From NCBI GenBank assembly GCA_021432635.1, contig MU270018.1, forward strand, positions 7,579 to 71,578: 64,000 nucleotides of DNA. The letters are read 5' to 3'. The stretch comes from Thozetella sp. PMI_491 (taxonomy: Eukaryota > Ascomycota > Sordariomycetes > Chaetosphaeriales > Chaetosphaeriaceae). The position numbers were made by a program, and so were the translations under genes. The notes under the pieces are model-generated. The model was not told where the DNA came from, ran no database searches, and saw only the letters and a list, made by a program, of their open reading frames with translations. Each line of letters starts with the position of its first letter. Position 1 is the stretch's first letter. Below, one piece after another: positions 45,956 to 56,624 of the stretch.

Positions 45956-47446
45956 CTAGGCCATTCCGAGTGTAGTACCGTGCAACTCATTGATCATCGT
46001 TACGTCTCTCTTGACTCTCACCGCCATACGCTTCTCTACTGGCTCCGGTTGTGGAGTGCCGACCTTGATCTCCGTCCGAACCGTCGGCTTGAAACCCAGA
46101 TTGGCTTCATGGAGTCTCGATACCGCCGAGAAGCCTGGTTGGTAGCGCTTCAAGTCCTGCGTGTGTTGCCTTATTTGTTCCAGTGTGGCTGACTGGCTCC
46201 TTTGATCTGGCTCGTCACTCTCCAGCTCTGGGAGGTCATCGCGGTAGAACTGTCGATAAAACGTACTGCCCCCTCCCATAGCCGTCTCAGCAGTGCTTGT
46301 TGCGCGGCTCTCTGGGTTGGAACGCTCTGTCATGCCCCTGCCGGAAAACTGCTGTTGATAACCTGCCATGCTTGTCCTGCCGCTGACTCCGGGGATGCAC
46401 CGAGATATGAGTGGCCGCAGTGTTGGCAGGCATGCACATATGATGCCTGAGCAGATCTCGGTGATGCTCCAGACAGAGCTGTCAACGTTGTCCCACGTGA
46501 CATCATCGCCCAAGCGCAAGTATTGGATGCGGATTATGGATATAGCGCAGGTCTTTTCCGCCAGGGTTGGAGCGCGCGTGAGCCCAAGCCGAACAGCAGC
46601 GGGGGTCGCCAGAAAGGAGCACTCACAAAAAAGCCCAGGCTGAAGATGCCAACCAGCATCAGCTTCTGACCGCCCCGCAAGTTCAGCGCGGTCAGAACTG
46701 GGAGAGGGAGGATGAAGATGGTCACATCCGTCACGATACTGCCTGCAGCGTTAACGTACCAGAAAGGCAGGTTCGGGATGCATGTACCGGGGAGACTCTG
46801 GTTCCAAAACTTGTCGACCGGCCAACAGGTGAAAACAACAACTAACAGCTGAGATAAGGACCATAGGGTGACGACGACTAGGGAACAAATCACAATTTTC
46901 TGCATTTTCCGGACAGCAAGAATGCGATAATACTGGATCAGAAATGTCGCCTTGATTGCCATCAATGACGCATTGTAAAGAACAATAGAAACATAGAACA
47001 ACTACTTGTTCGTTAGAGTCACTGGGAGGGATGAAGTGGTACCATCTAGACGCACCTGCAGATACTTGGTGACCATGCCTGAGCTCAGAGTCGAGACATG
47101 TCTTCCTGCCCCGTACATTGTGTCTACTCCGACATCAGTCTCCTCTCCGTGGAGGTAGGTCGAAGCTTGGATCAAGCAGGTACTCACTGGTCGCGATGCT
47201 AACGCCAGCACCCCAGGTGAGAACCTCGGGGTAAGGTTAGTTCCAGACATCAGATGCTTGCTCTGAGAGAAACGGCCTACTCACCATCGAGACTATTGCC
47301 GCGCAGTCATCCAGGCCAAACTGACGGATCAACAGAGTGCGGGTGTAGGTGCGAAGGCCCACGGCGGCCGTAGCCAGGAACAGCATCACAGCCACCACCG
47401 TGATAGTCACGCCGGCGCGTGATTCGCCATCTGTGGGGGATTCCAT
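45956..47446 (-). CDS. rhodopsin-domain (Pth11-like) integral membrane protein
   Basis: Exons 47446-47285, 47224-47188, 47123-47056, 47001-46627 and 46552-45956 give 412 residues. Seven hydrophobic helices in the fungal rhodopsin-domain order: AGVTITVVAVMLFLATAAVG, then LRTYTRTLLIRQFGLDDCAA (the family's 'R.Y.R....FG.DD' motif), YGAGRHVSTLSSGM, YNASLMAIKATFLIQYYRI, VFTCWPVDKFWN followed by CIPNLPFWYVNAAGSIVTDV, ILPLPVLTALNLRGGQK, and WSITEICSGIICACLPTLRP. The C-terminal 150 residues are a cytosolic tail. Intron ends are all GT-AG; exon 2 is only 37 nt. The family includes Pth11-related receptors of plant-pathogenic fungi but no N-terminal CFEM domain is present here, so a sensing role is only suggested. 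Confidence 0.88.
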
Positions 47447-49009
47447 GATGGCGTATCGACACCGTGATTGCAATACGGTTCAAGGGAGGGAAAATGGGCC
47501 ACGTCCTGGGACCACGGTGCAACTGGGTTCCGTATGGAAGACCGACATCTGCTAAGTCGGGAAGTATGCTGCAAACAATGCGCAAGACCGGTCTGCTGCA
47601 AGCACAGCTCGAGGAATAGACTGAAGGGAAAGACTCTTCAAAACGAAGCGGGATACGCAGCGAATGCCTTGACCGGTATCGCGAGCTACTGGGAGAGCGG
47701 GAGGGATGGCAGCGGACCTGGGCCCAAAGGGTGGCGGCGGCGTCATCATATTTGTCCTTTCGCACCAAGTTCCTAAGGGTGATCATCTACCAAACCCCAT
47801 GACCTCACGGCGGTGTCTCGGTGGCGTTGGACTATGGTGCATCAACATGCAACCAACTGGCAGCCCCCGGGGCCAGCGCTCCATTGGGGAGAGAACCGTA
47901 TGGAGGGAGCGTTGCAAGGCTATCGAGGTATTTACCCGGCAACTTGATCGAATTAGGCTCAATATGGTGACCAAAGGCAGGCCACTCCCGAATAGGGCAG
48001 GGACCCCCTGAAGGCTACCGGATTGGCTCTGGTTGAGCATGGAATGGCCCCTCCGGGGGGCAATATATAGAGCAGATAGGAAGAAGACACAGAGTGGAAG
48101 GCCCGCGTTACGGAACTTGACGTAAGACGATAGTCTCAGGCCATGACTGGTCTAAGTCTGCTCAAACGCTGGGGCAGCAACATTGTGAGGACCATGGTCA
48201 GCAGCTGGAGATGCTACGCAATGCCTCTGCAGCGGCAAAATACGTGTCGCAGTGGGTCGTGCGTTCCAGGGAAGTGGCCTGCGTCGATCGAACACTCCCG
48301 ACTTCCGGGCCAGATCTGGGCTGACTTACTCCGCAGTGGTCCAATCCATTCCCTTTGGCACGGGCGCTTGGGCTGCCTGCAGCTGCTGCGTCGATCGGGT
48401 GTAGCGAGTGCTGCGTGCCGGATGCGGCTCTGCGCAGTCTACAGGAGCAAGGGGGAACGGGCGTGTTTAGTTAGCGGGGGAGAGTAGGACAAATCCTGCA
48501 CGTGCGCATCGCAGTCCTTTCCCAGTAAACCGCGTTGTCCCGGTCGAGGTCGACGTGGGCGTCGCAGCCGAGGGGGGGAGCGGACAGAGAGATACAGTAC
48601 CTAGGTACCTACCTAAGTGAGTAGAGTTAGGTATATACCTTTAGAGAGGAAGGTACGCTGGGGTTACTTCAGCATGTACTATACTGACTGCGTCATTGCC
48701 CGAGGAAGTACGGACCGGGATAGGCATAGGCAGTGTGACAGTGGCTTGATATGGCAATTGCATTACCGTGAAAGAGAGGCTAGGGGAGCGGGGTGGGGGC
48801 AAAGGAAGACACCTATTGGCTGGTATAACCTATTTCCTTCCCTTTAGTAATTCTCTCTGCATAAAACTTTGACCTATTACTAATTACTTCCCCTTCCAGT
48901 CGTGCTTTCCGCTTTTATAACTTCGCCCCTGCTAGAGCAGCCAGGCACCCAGCCGTAAGGTACCTTGTAGAGAGAAAGTGCCCCGGTCCGACCCGTAGTG
49001 CTCCTCCCG
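47447..49009. other. divergent intergenic region
   Basis: 1.6 kb between divergent genes, including GGTACC-type palindromes near 48598-48655. Frames at 47468-48011 and 48143-48487 show no motif. Confidence 0.5.
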
Positions 49010-50504
49010 ATGCTTCCTAACGGCTCCGATCTGGGGTCACCACCCGTTCCGAGACGCCGGGGCCGCCCACGGAAGGAGCTCAAACCCAACGATGAGGAGA
49101 CAACCGAGGTAGGACCAAGCCAAAGGGGTGGATGGGAGGCGGGAAGCTCTTCACTGCCTGCGTGCTGACTTGACTGCCTCGGCTTCGTAGGACCGCCGCG
49201 CACGGAACCGTCGGAATCAGCATGTGTTCCGCGTCCGCAAGCAGGCCGAACTGAAATCGAGGGAGGAACATGCGCGCCGGCTCGGGTCCATCGTGGCCGA
49301 GATGAGCTCCGAGTTCCTCGCCTTTGCAGACCAAGCTCTCGCATCCGACACGTTTCGTCTTGATCGCCCGCTCGTGCAACGTCTTCGAGCCGCCATGGAC
49401 CGCCTGGCTTCTCTCGCAAGCGAGGTAGCCGAGCCGACGGTCGAAACGGCTGTAGGCCATACTCGACATCATGTTGCATCTGCTAGGCCGGGCGAGCCAA
49501 AGGCTGCAAAGCCGGTCCTCGAGGCTCGAGCCCTAGAGCCACGAGGCGGTGTGCCGTTAGGCGAAGTACCACCAAACGGAGTACACTCTGAGGCATCAAC
49601 AACTCCAGGAGACATCCCGCTCAGCCCGAATATATTCGGGAACGGCTGGCTCGATAGAATCCCCGCCCTCATGCGAGACCCGGACCTCTCCCACCTACCG
49701 GGGGCTGACGTGCATCCTCTTGGCATCAAATTAGTACGGATTGTTCACCGGATCGCCTACTATGGCCTCTCCGGTTCCCTCGGCATCCCCCCAGATGTAA
49801 TCCAACGACTCTTCGGATATTCTCTGCGGTACCACACCAAGGAGGAGCTCCTGTTCAATGCTCGATGGTTCCTTGGACCTGGATCTCACGAGTTATATCG
49901 CTTGGCGAATGCGTCATTCTTCTCGGGACGCTCGACGCGTGTTGCGCTGAGCGCCGCGCGGGCTGAGCTAAACCTTCTCGACCCTGCCGTGGAGAGAGAT
50001 GCAGTTCAAGACTTTGGTACCGTCTCCAGCGATGACGACCTGATTGCGGCGCACCCGTTCCTGAACGCTGCAGAAGTAGATACGTATCTGAGAGGCATGG
50101 GAGTAAGAGCGGCCGGGGCAGACATCATGGAGCTGGCGATTCCTAAGCGCGAGCCCGAATCACCCGGCTCCGGGGACGCTGGGAGGATACAAATTGGACG
50201 GCAACTTGAGGATGACATGGGTGGCGGCGGCGAGGACCTCTTCGGTCTAGTCGAGTACTTCGACGCTAGTGACAAGATAGCTACGATGGGGTCTGCGACA
50301 GAAGAACATGCCGCCACTCGTGGGGCAACCATGAAAGTCTCGCGGTGCCAACTGATGAAAAATCTGGTCTGTATTTCGGTCTGCCTTGCCTCTGGCCCTG
50401 GGTTTCGGCGCGCATGGATAGACCAGGCACTTGCCGCGGCGGCGGTCAAAGAGGCGTCCCGAGGGAGCCCGCAATGGAGCGGAGGGGTTGCGGTTGGCCT
50501 TTGA
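49010..50504 (+). CDS. bZIP transcription factor with DUF3425 domain
   Basis: Exons 49010-49108 and 49191-50504 give 470 residues. Exon 1 carries an AT-hook-like RRRGRPRKE at residues 16-24. The 82-nt intron joins directly to a basic region, DRRARNRRNQHVFRVRKQAE, with the Asn and Arg pattern of bZIP DNA-contact helices, followed by a short leucine-zipper-like helix. From about residue 200 is the DUF3425 domain: DVHPLGIKLVRIVHRIAYYG, PPDVIQRLFGYSLRYHTKEE, ARWFLGPGSHELYRLAN, and its C-terminal part SRCQLMKNLVCISVCLASGP then GFRRAWIDQAL near the end. This architecture is common in stress and metabolism regulators of ascomycetes. The target genes are unknown. It is convergent with the haem peroxidase gene, the two stops being only about 20 nt apart. 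Confidence 0.87.
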
Positions 50505-50523
50505 CGGCCATGCCACCAATCTA

Positions 50524-51576
50524 TCATAGCTTCGATCTTACCGTAGTCTCGCTCGGTGAAGACACAGAGACGCCATTCCTCTTTGGCGCAGGATGATAAC
50601 CCCCTTTCATATTATCCGTGTTTGTGATGCGTCCGGTGCCGTCCCTAGTAATGCCCAGCTCCATCAGCTTGTCAAAGACTCTGGAGAAGTGCTCATAGAA
50701 CAAGTCCTTGTCCTCGGCGTACTTCTTGACCCAGACTGAGAACGACGGGTCGGAAAGCAGGGCCAAGTCGGTCGGGAGCATCATGAGTTCGGACTCCGTA
50801 TCCTCGTCGAAGTAGACAAACTGCTTCAGGCCGTTGGGTAGGACCTTCTCCTTCCACTCCATGGACATGATCAGACGGAAATATGTGTTGCTGAATCTTG
50901 TCGGCTGGTTCACCCATGGGCCATCAAATCCGCTCCTGGGCGTCAGCATCTCTAGCCTTGAAAGCCAACGGGCGAGGCCCAGGCTGGGCGACGTACCTGC
51001 GGTCGCTGTGGCATCGGCCCAAGGTGTGGGCGCCGCTCAGGGCCACAATCTCCTGGTCGTTAAAGCCCATGCGGTAGAAGATGTGCCTTAGATGGTCGGC
51101 TCCCTGGGTAGCATCCGGGAGACGACCTCGAGGAGGCAGTTTAGAGTCGTCAACGAAATCGGTCCGCCCACCCCGCCACGCTATGTCCGGCCCACCCATC
51201 GCCTTGACAGCTACTACGCCGGCGAGTGTCCAGAGGTCGCTGTAGCTGATCCAGGGATGCCTGGCCTTGATCGGCTCCAGGAAGGCCCGGGCATGCTGCA
51301 GACCAGCATTCGCCGGGTCTCCGGCCTCGGCTTCGAACCGCATCCCGGACCCGTTGGAGCCGCCCGTGTCGGTCTCCTTGTCGTAGGTGCCGGCCGAATG
51401 CCTACGTCGGACGTCAGCAACCCTGCTAGCGTCTGCGCGATCATCGGAGGTGAGTACCATGCCAGGCGAACAAGAACAGGGCCGGCGCTGCCGTCGTCGT
51501 AGTCTGGTTGCCGAAGAATGGCTTCTATGTCACCCCTTACGGCCGCAAAATCTGCGGGACTGGGTGTCTTGGCCAT
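50524..51576 (-). CDS. class I haem peroxidase (cytochrome c peroxidase-like)
   Basis: Exons 51576-51458, 51401-50997 and 50935-50524 give 311 residues. There is no mitochondrial leader: the protein begins [20 protein letters not shown], like the cytosolic cytochrome c peroxidase-like group. Catalytic residues are visible: Arg37, Trp40 and His41 in VRLAWHSAG (this motif exists only after intron 51402-51457 is removed), proximal His165 in [12 protein letters not shown], and Trp182 in SGFDGPW, the position used for radical storage in cytochrome c peroxidase. It reduces hydrogen peroxide; electron donor (cytochrome c or ascorbate) cannot be decided. Intron 50936-50996 closes RRSGFDGPW. The C-terminal 30 residues beyond ITRDGTGRI are unusual and may be a lineage-specific tail. 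Confidence 0.9.
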
Positions 51577-52149
51577 GGCTCTTTGCCGGCTAACTGGTAG
51601 GATGCTTTTGGGGGAGTGAGGCGATTGTCGTTGTTTACAATTTGTCGGTTCGGTGATCAACGGCGCAAACCGAATAACAACGACAATGGATCCTATCTTG
51701 CTTTTCGCTCTCCCAAACTTCTTGTTACGGGCTTGAACGAGAAGACATCGGAGATACGCGCGCAATAAAAAAAAATACCGAGGTTTGCCTCAGCCTGAGC
51801 CTCGGAATCCACCCGGAGGAGCCACTTAGCGCAGGGAAGACCGCGATACTGGGAGCCATGCTGATAAGGAACGCCTGCCTGGGTCCCACTGTGGGCTGGA
51901 CCCATGAAGCCGGGCTGCCGGGCCAGCCGCTGGAGAGGCTCCATGATCCGCTATCATTTTCACATGTGCTGATGCGATATCTGTTTCTGTGGTAGCGGTC
52001 ATGCTACCCGAGGTACCTGACTTTCGGCCCGGTTGGGGATCCAAAGACATACAGCAGAGCAGCCAGAGAAGCGAGAGTCGGCTCGAAACTGCAGCCAGCA
52101 TTCTCAACAGGAGCCTTGCCTAGCAAACCGTCGCCGTGTTGTCTCCCGC
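51577..52149. other. intergenic between peroxidase and RraA-like genes
   Basis: Promoter of the peroxidase and 3' flank of the RraA-like gene. No frame supported. Confidence 0.5.
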
Positions 52150-53352
52150 TCACGAACGATAGGTCTTGCTTGCCTCGCTAAAACTCATCCCTTCTTGGAT
52201 TGCAACGGCCATCTGCGAATCGGCCGCAACTTGCCTAGCCATCAGCGGTAGAACCGCCTCTGCCAAATGTTTCGGAAGCACCACTACCCCGTTAATGTCG
52301 CCGATGATATAGCTGCCCACATCCAAGGTCAGCAATTGCCCTAGGCTGGGTCGACACATACTTCAAGGCCTCGAACTGGGCACCACTCGGCTGCGATTGT
52401 CCATCTGCGGTTCAAGTCATGAAGTCGAAAGGAAGGTAGGAAATTTTGACTCCGGAATACGTACTCCCCTGGGTTGATAGTCAGGTCTTGCTCGTCGTTC
52501 TGCAGCTCGACCGGGACGTTGGTGGCGACCACCTTGACGAGCTGGGCTGGTGGGGCAGTTCCCACGTCTCGAGCGAAGACCTGTACATTGTCAGAGTGCA
52601 TGGCAGCTGACGAGAGAGCCCAGGCAGCTCGCGTCATTTGCACACATGCAGGACCGGGGGCTCTCTCACTGGAAAGCCCAGGTCTCTCTGCTCCTGCAGA
52701 TCCCGAAAGCGCCCGTCAATTACAGAGCCGACCGCCTTGCTCGCCTTGGCCCTTGCCGACATTAAGCTGCCATAGACAGCATTCGGCGTCCTCGGAGGGC
52801 AAGAGACGAACACGACTGCTCCAGCGGGAATGGAATCAATCTGCCCGACCGCCGCCGATTCCACGGGTTAGTGGGCGTGCATAGAGGCAGCGGGGGACAG
52901 GACTGAGGACAGAACTCACGTAGTGTGTGGGGTGGCTGGGACTGGGATCGTCCAAAGGCACATACTTGACCGTGTAGGCCGGCCCCACGATCTTGGTATC
53001 GCCCTCTTGGCGCTTCGGCGACCACATGGTGAGGCCGGAGAGGAAGCCACCGTTGGGAAACTGGAGCTTGCAAAGGGCGTCGGAGACATCGCACCTGAGG
53101 GCGCGTGGCATTAGCGCGCCTCCTGACTTCTCTGATGGCTTTCTGTTGCCTGGTGTTCGACCAATTCCTTACGTGGTGAACTGGCCATGTCCAAGCGTTA
53201 GCTTCCTAGAATGGATGGCCATGTAGAGGGACCCGTGGCATGTCTCGAGAGGAGGAACTCGAGTTCTCTCGAGATTCGACGAAAATGGCAATGCAGAACA
53301 CGGGAAGACGGACCTTCTGGAGCGCCTCGATGATGGGGTCTTGGACTGCCAT
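52150..53352 (-). CDS. RraA-like / 4-hydroxy-4-methyl-2-oxoglutarate aldolase family protein, six exons
   Basis: Exons 53352-53314, 53180-53173, 53094-52920, 52840-52670, 52580-52465 and 52312-52150 give 223 residues, the normal family length. Conserved features: TTCDVSDALCKLQFPNGGFL at the N-terminus, AYTVKYVPLDD, IPAGAVVFVSCPP, NAVYGSLMSARAKASKAVGS, VIDGRFRDLQEQRDLGFPVF (the Gly-x-x-Arg-Asp substrate/metal motif), VGTAPPAQLVKVV, and NPGDYIIGDINGVVVLP (metal-binding Asp). Members cleave 4-carboxy-4-hydroxy-2-oxoadipate or act as oxaloacetate decarboxylases; others have no known activity, so substrate is uncertain. Exon 2 is only 8 nt. Intron 1 is introner A3 and intron 5 is introner B2, so this small gene holds one copy of each family. 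A GTACGT donor two bases inside the Asp codon gives the correct NPGDY. Confidence 0.9.
52313..52464 (-). mobile_element. introner-like element family B, copy B2
   Basis: 152 nt forming intron 5 of the RraA-like gene (phase 2). Sense start GTACGTATTCCGGAGTCAAA, then CCTTTCGACTTCATGAC, a hairpin centred on TGG-TGC-CCA with flanking CGA and TCG, and end GGCAATTGCTGACC then GTGGGCAG. The GTGGTGCCCAGTTCGAGG core closely matches the B1 core. Confidence 0.88.
53181..53313 (-). mobile_element. introner-like element family A, copy A3
   Basis: 133 nt forming intron 1 of the RraA-like gene (phase 0). Sense start GTCCGTCTTCCCGTGTTC, then GCCATTTTCGTCGAATCTCG, a perfect 9-bp hairpin (53243-53251 with 53266-53274), CCATTCTAGGAAGCTAACGC at the branch region and end GGACATGGCCAG. 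Only 8 nt of exon separate it from the next intron. Confidence 0.92.
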
Positions 53353-56300
53353 GATGGTGAGAGGCGACTAGCTTGGGCGGCAGAGTTCTGCCGGCGTTTG
53401 CAAAGCTTTGAGCCAGCAAATGGGTAAAGCTCCAGGTCGCTAAGGTGAGGTGGTGTTCTGCGCCAGAAGAAAGATTACGGCCTTCGCGGCGGCGGGAGTG
53501 CTCTGGGCGATAGCATGAGCCCGGGCTGATTGATGGTACGCAAGGAAGGGATCTTGGACGTCCTGAGCTGGTGGTGTACCACGAGCGGCAAGGTGCGGGC
53601 GCAAAGTTTCCGCGCGCGGGGGAGGGTCGGCCACGGCATGTGCTCGCAGATCGGCCCTCGGCCACCCGCTGCCCGGAGGCTCTGGTGCGGAGTATGTATG
53701 TTGCTTGTAGCTCCGAGGACTGGGTCCAGCCGTTGAGAAAGCATCACTAGGCAGCACAAAATGCCAATTTACGGTCTGGGAAGAGGGCGAATTTACCAAA
53801 GCTTGCATTTATCGATGAAAGGTACTGCCTAATAGGTAGGTACGTCAGCATGCACCGCGTTCTCTTGCCAGCGGACGCCGCGAGGAACGAAGCACCAGCC
53901 AAGTACTGACCCTGGGTTCGCAGTTTAAGTCCCGGGTTTGGACAAATCAGGAGCACCACCGGGTGGCATGCAACACGACGATCTACATTTATATGCTTGT
54001 GCGGGGTTAGTCCGGCCCAGTGCCGCCGGAACGTACAATCGGCTCCCTTGTACAGTGCAAGGGGTTTTTTTCTCCCCCAACGCAAAAGTTGCCACACGGC
54101 GGGACAGAAAGAGAGGGGGTGGTCAGCGCTGATTGACACCCGTCCACCTCATCACCAGCACAGCATGCGACAGGCTATCCGCAGCTGCGGGATCAAGGGA
54201 AAGAATTGCGTTTAGGGGTCACGAGATGTGCAAGCCAAAACCTCACCCAGCGCGTGTCCAAGTAAACGTCCCGGATTATCCTACGGAGTACGGCAACCTA
54301 CCTCGACCCGCAGTTCTGCCGGCAGACTGCAGCTGCCCGGACTGGCCCAACCCGGCAGCGAAAGGGCTATTTTAAGACATGCGCCTCTGCGGTGGCTGGG
54401 CTTCGACGGTCCTCTAGCTCGTCTCATCCCACCACCCCGGCTGCGGCGGTGGCTGTTCCCCCGTGCTCTGCGCCCGGGACAAGCACCAGCCACGACGCTC
54501 GCGCAGGTTGCGGGCGCCAAAGTGCCCGTCCACTCTTTCTGTGCGGTGTTGGGTGCAGTAATCACCTGTATGCCGAGACGAGGCAGACAGCAATGCTCTC
54601 AAGCCATCGATTGGCCGACAGCACCCGTGGGCACGGAAGTGGCGGATCCTTTCTCAGCGCCTCCCCGGGCCTCTAAGTCTTGGGTTGTCTTCCGGACGGC
54701 CTTTTCTGCTCAAATTTTCTGGAAGACGCTAGCCCGGTGGCCATTGGAGCGGCACGGACCTGGGCGAATTGGGACATGGCCGCGAGATGATAATGGTGCG
54801 TGATAGCCCAAACGCTTCTCATCGTCGGCGATCATTAGAGGAGACTCTGCGTTTTGAGGAGGGGGCAGGGGGGCCGGAAGCGCTACTAGACAGGGCGAAT
54901 TAAAGACCTGGAAAATGGATTCCAGAAAATGACATCCAGTCCGCGAAAAGGCAAGACGCCCCAACAAGCGCTTACGAAGTACCTGAGAAATACTACCTAT
55001 TAGAGTGAGGCAGCAGATTCCTCCCTTACTCTCTCACCTCCCCCCACATGCAGCATAACCGCCTGGGCCACAGCGCCAGCCATCCAGCGCAGAGCCGGAC
55101 AAGAGGTTCGCATTGGACGAAACCGAACTAGCAAAGGAGCAGTTGCAGAACTTACAGTTGAGGGTAGCCGTAGTCTCAGCCGTAGCAGTAGTATGAGGGG
55201 AAGAGAGGAGAAAAAGAGTAAGCAAGAAAAGCAATTAATAGGTAAACGAGACGAAGCAATCTGGAATGTCGGTATTACTGCAGCGGCCCATTCTGGCGGT
55301 AACTTGCTTCACGTGGAAATGGAATCCCCACCCACCACGACCATGGCCTCTTGGATGACGCCTCCCTGCCTGTCTGAGTTAGACGACAAGGGGGCATGGG
55401 CCAACATCATACATGGCCCCCCGTCGCTGCCGGGCGACAGAGTGGCTGGCAGGCCTAGGCCGACCAGGGCAGCGGGGTTTCTTGGTTTGCGCAAGGAAAA
55501 AAAAAAATTCACATATTCGTTCGCTTGGTACTTTTGTACAGTACATACATAGGCAGGGGAGGTGACGGGCGGAGGTATGTAATTATAGCACTGTAGGACT
55601 CCGTACGTAGGGGCATTGGACCCCGACTAAGTGCCGCTCTAGAGACACATGTGCAGGCGACAGCACAGGCTGCTTCAGGGGTTGTCACCTTTCGCCTCTG
55701 CAGCCCCGACGCCAAACGGGCGCTTGGTGTGCAATTTCCATGATAGGGATTCCATAAGGTCTGTGGAATTCTGGGGCTATCTGGTGGGTGGTGGACGAGC
55801 CAATACCCGCGATAGTTAGTCTAGGTCGGTAGGGACTTAAGTTCGTACATAGCTATTTAGGGAGTTGGTTACAGGTAGTAGGTACTTGGTAGCTTGCCCA
55901 ATTCATATTTGCCCCCAGACCAGGTACCTGAGGTTGAACCCCCCCCCCCCCCCCCCCCGGGGTTCGGCGCTGCCTGATCATCTGTTACTAGAATCCACTA
56001 CCTGCCTGAGGGGGGAGGAGCGAGGGGGGTGGTCGTCTCTAGCGCGCCGGCTGACGTGGGGACGATTACCCTGCGCATTGAACCGGCTACTTCGCCCATT
56101 TTCGTGCTTGGCAAGCCCACACTGCCTTCCAGCTACGTAGTAGGTAGCCGTCCCAGCCAGCTCACCCTTGGCCGACCGCCCAGCCCTATGAACAATACGA
56201 GGCGCCAATCTTCCAGCCTCAAGTTCTCCTACCTTAACACTACTTTCCTCCCGCCACCCGCCAACACACGGCACACGTTGCGCTCTCTGTACCATTTTTT

Positions 56301-56624
56301 CCCCTTTTTGCGACCGCAGCCTGAGGGGGGGACTCTTCTCCTTGAGATTGACCGGGTCGAAACGACTGTCCGCGTGCCTTCTCCCCTCGACCCGTCAGCC
56401 GTCATCTTGAGCGATCCGAGGAGACGGTCTCAGCCAGGCATCCACCCCTCCCGATCGACAACGAGAACAAGCAGAGCAGGAAGCACAGGGGAAAACAAAC
56501 CTGACGCCTGGCCCTAGTCGCGGACCTGACAAGTGTATAACCCGCCAAGGAGCGCAATGCAGGCGCCTCGTCTGCCGTAGCTGCTTTCTCGTCGCGTCGC
56601 GCCGAACAAAGAAACATTCACAGA
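53353..56624. other. long gene-poor divergent region
   Basis: 3.3 kb with no supported gene. Contains a run of twenty C residues at 55939-55958. Frames at 53440-53808, 54228-54803, 55193-55552 and 56029-56517 are overlapping and motif-free; the last may be 5' leader of the downstream membrane protein gene. Confidence 0.45.
55939..55958. repeat. C20 homopolymer
   Basis: Twenty consecutive C residues followed by GGGG; a likely length-variable tract. Confidence 0.9.

Noticed and set aside
50408-50420. GCGCATGGATAGACC-like string resembling the family A end
   Set aside because: It lies inside the bZIP coding sequence, with none of the upstream element blocks.
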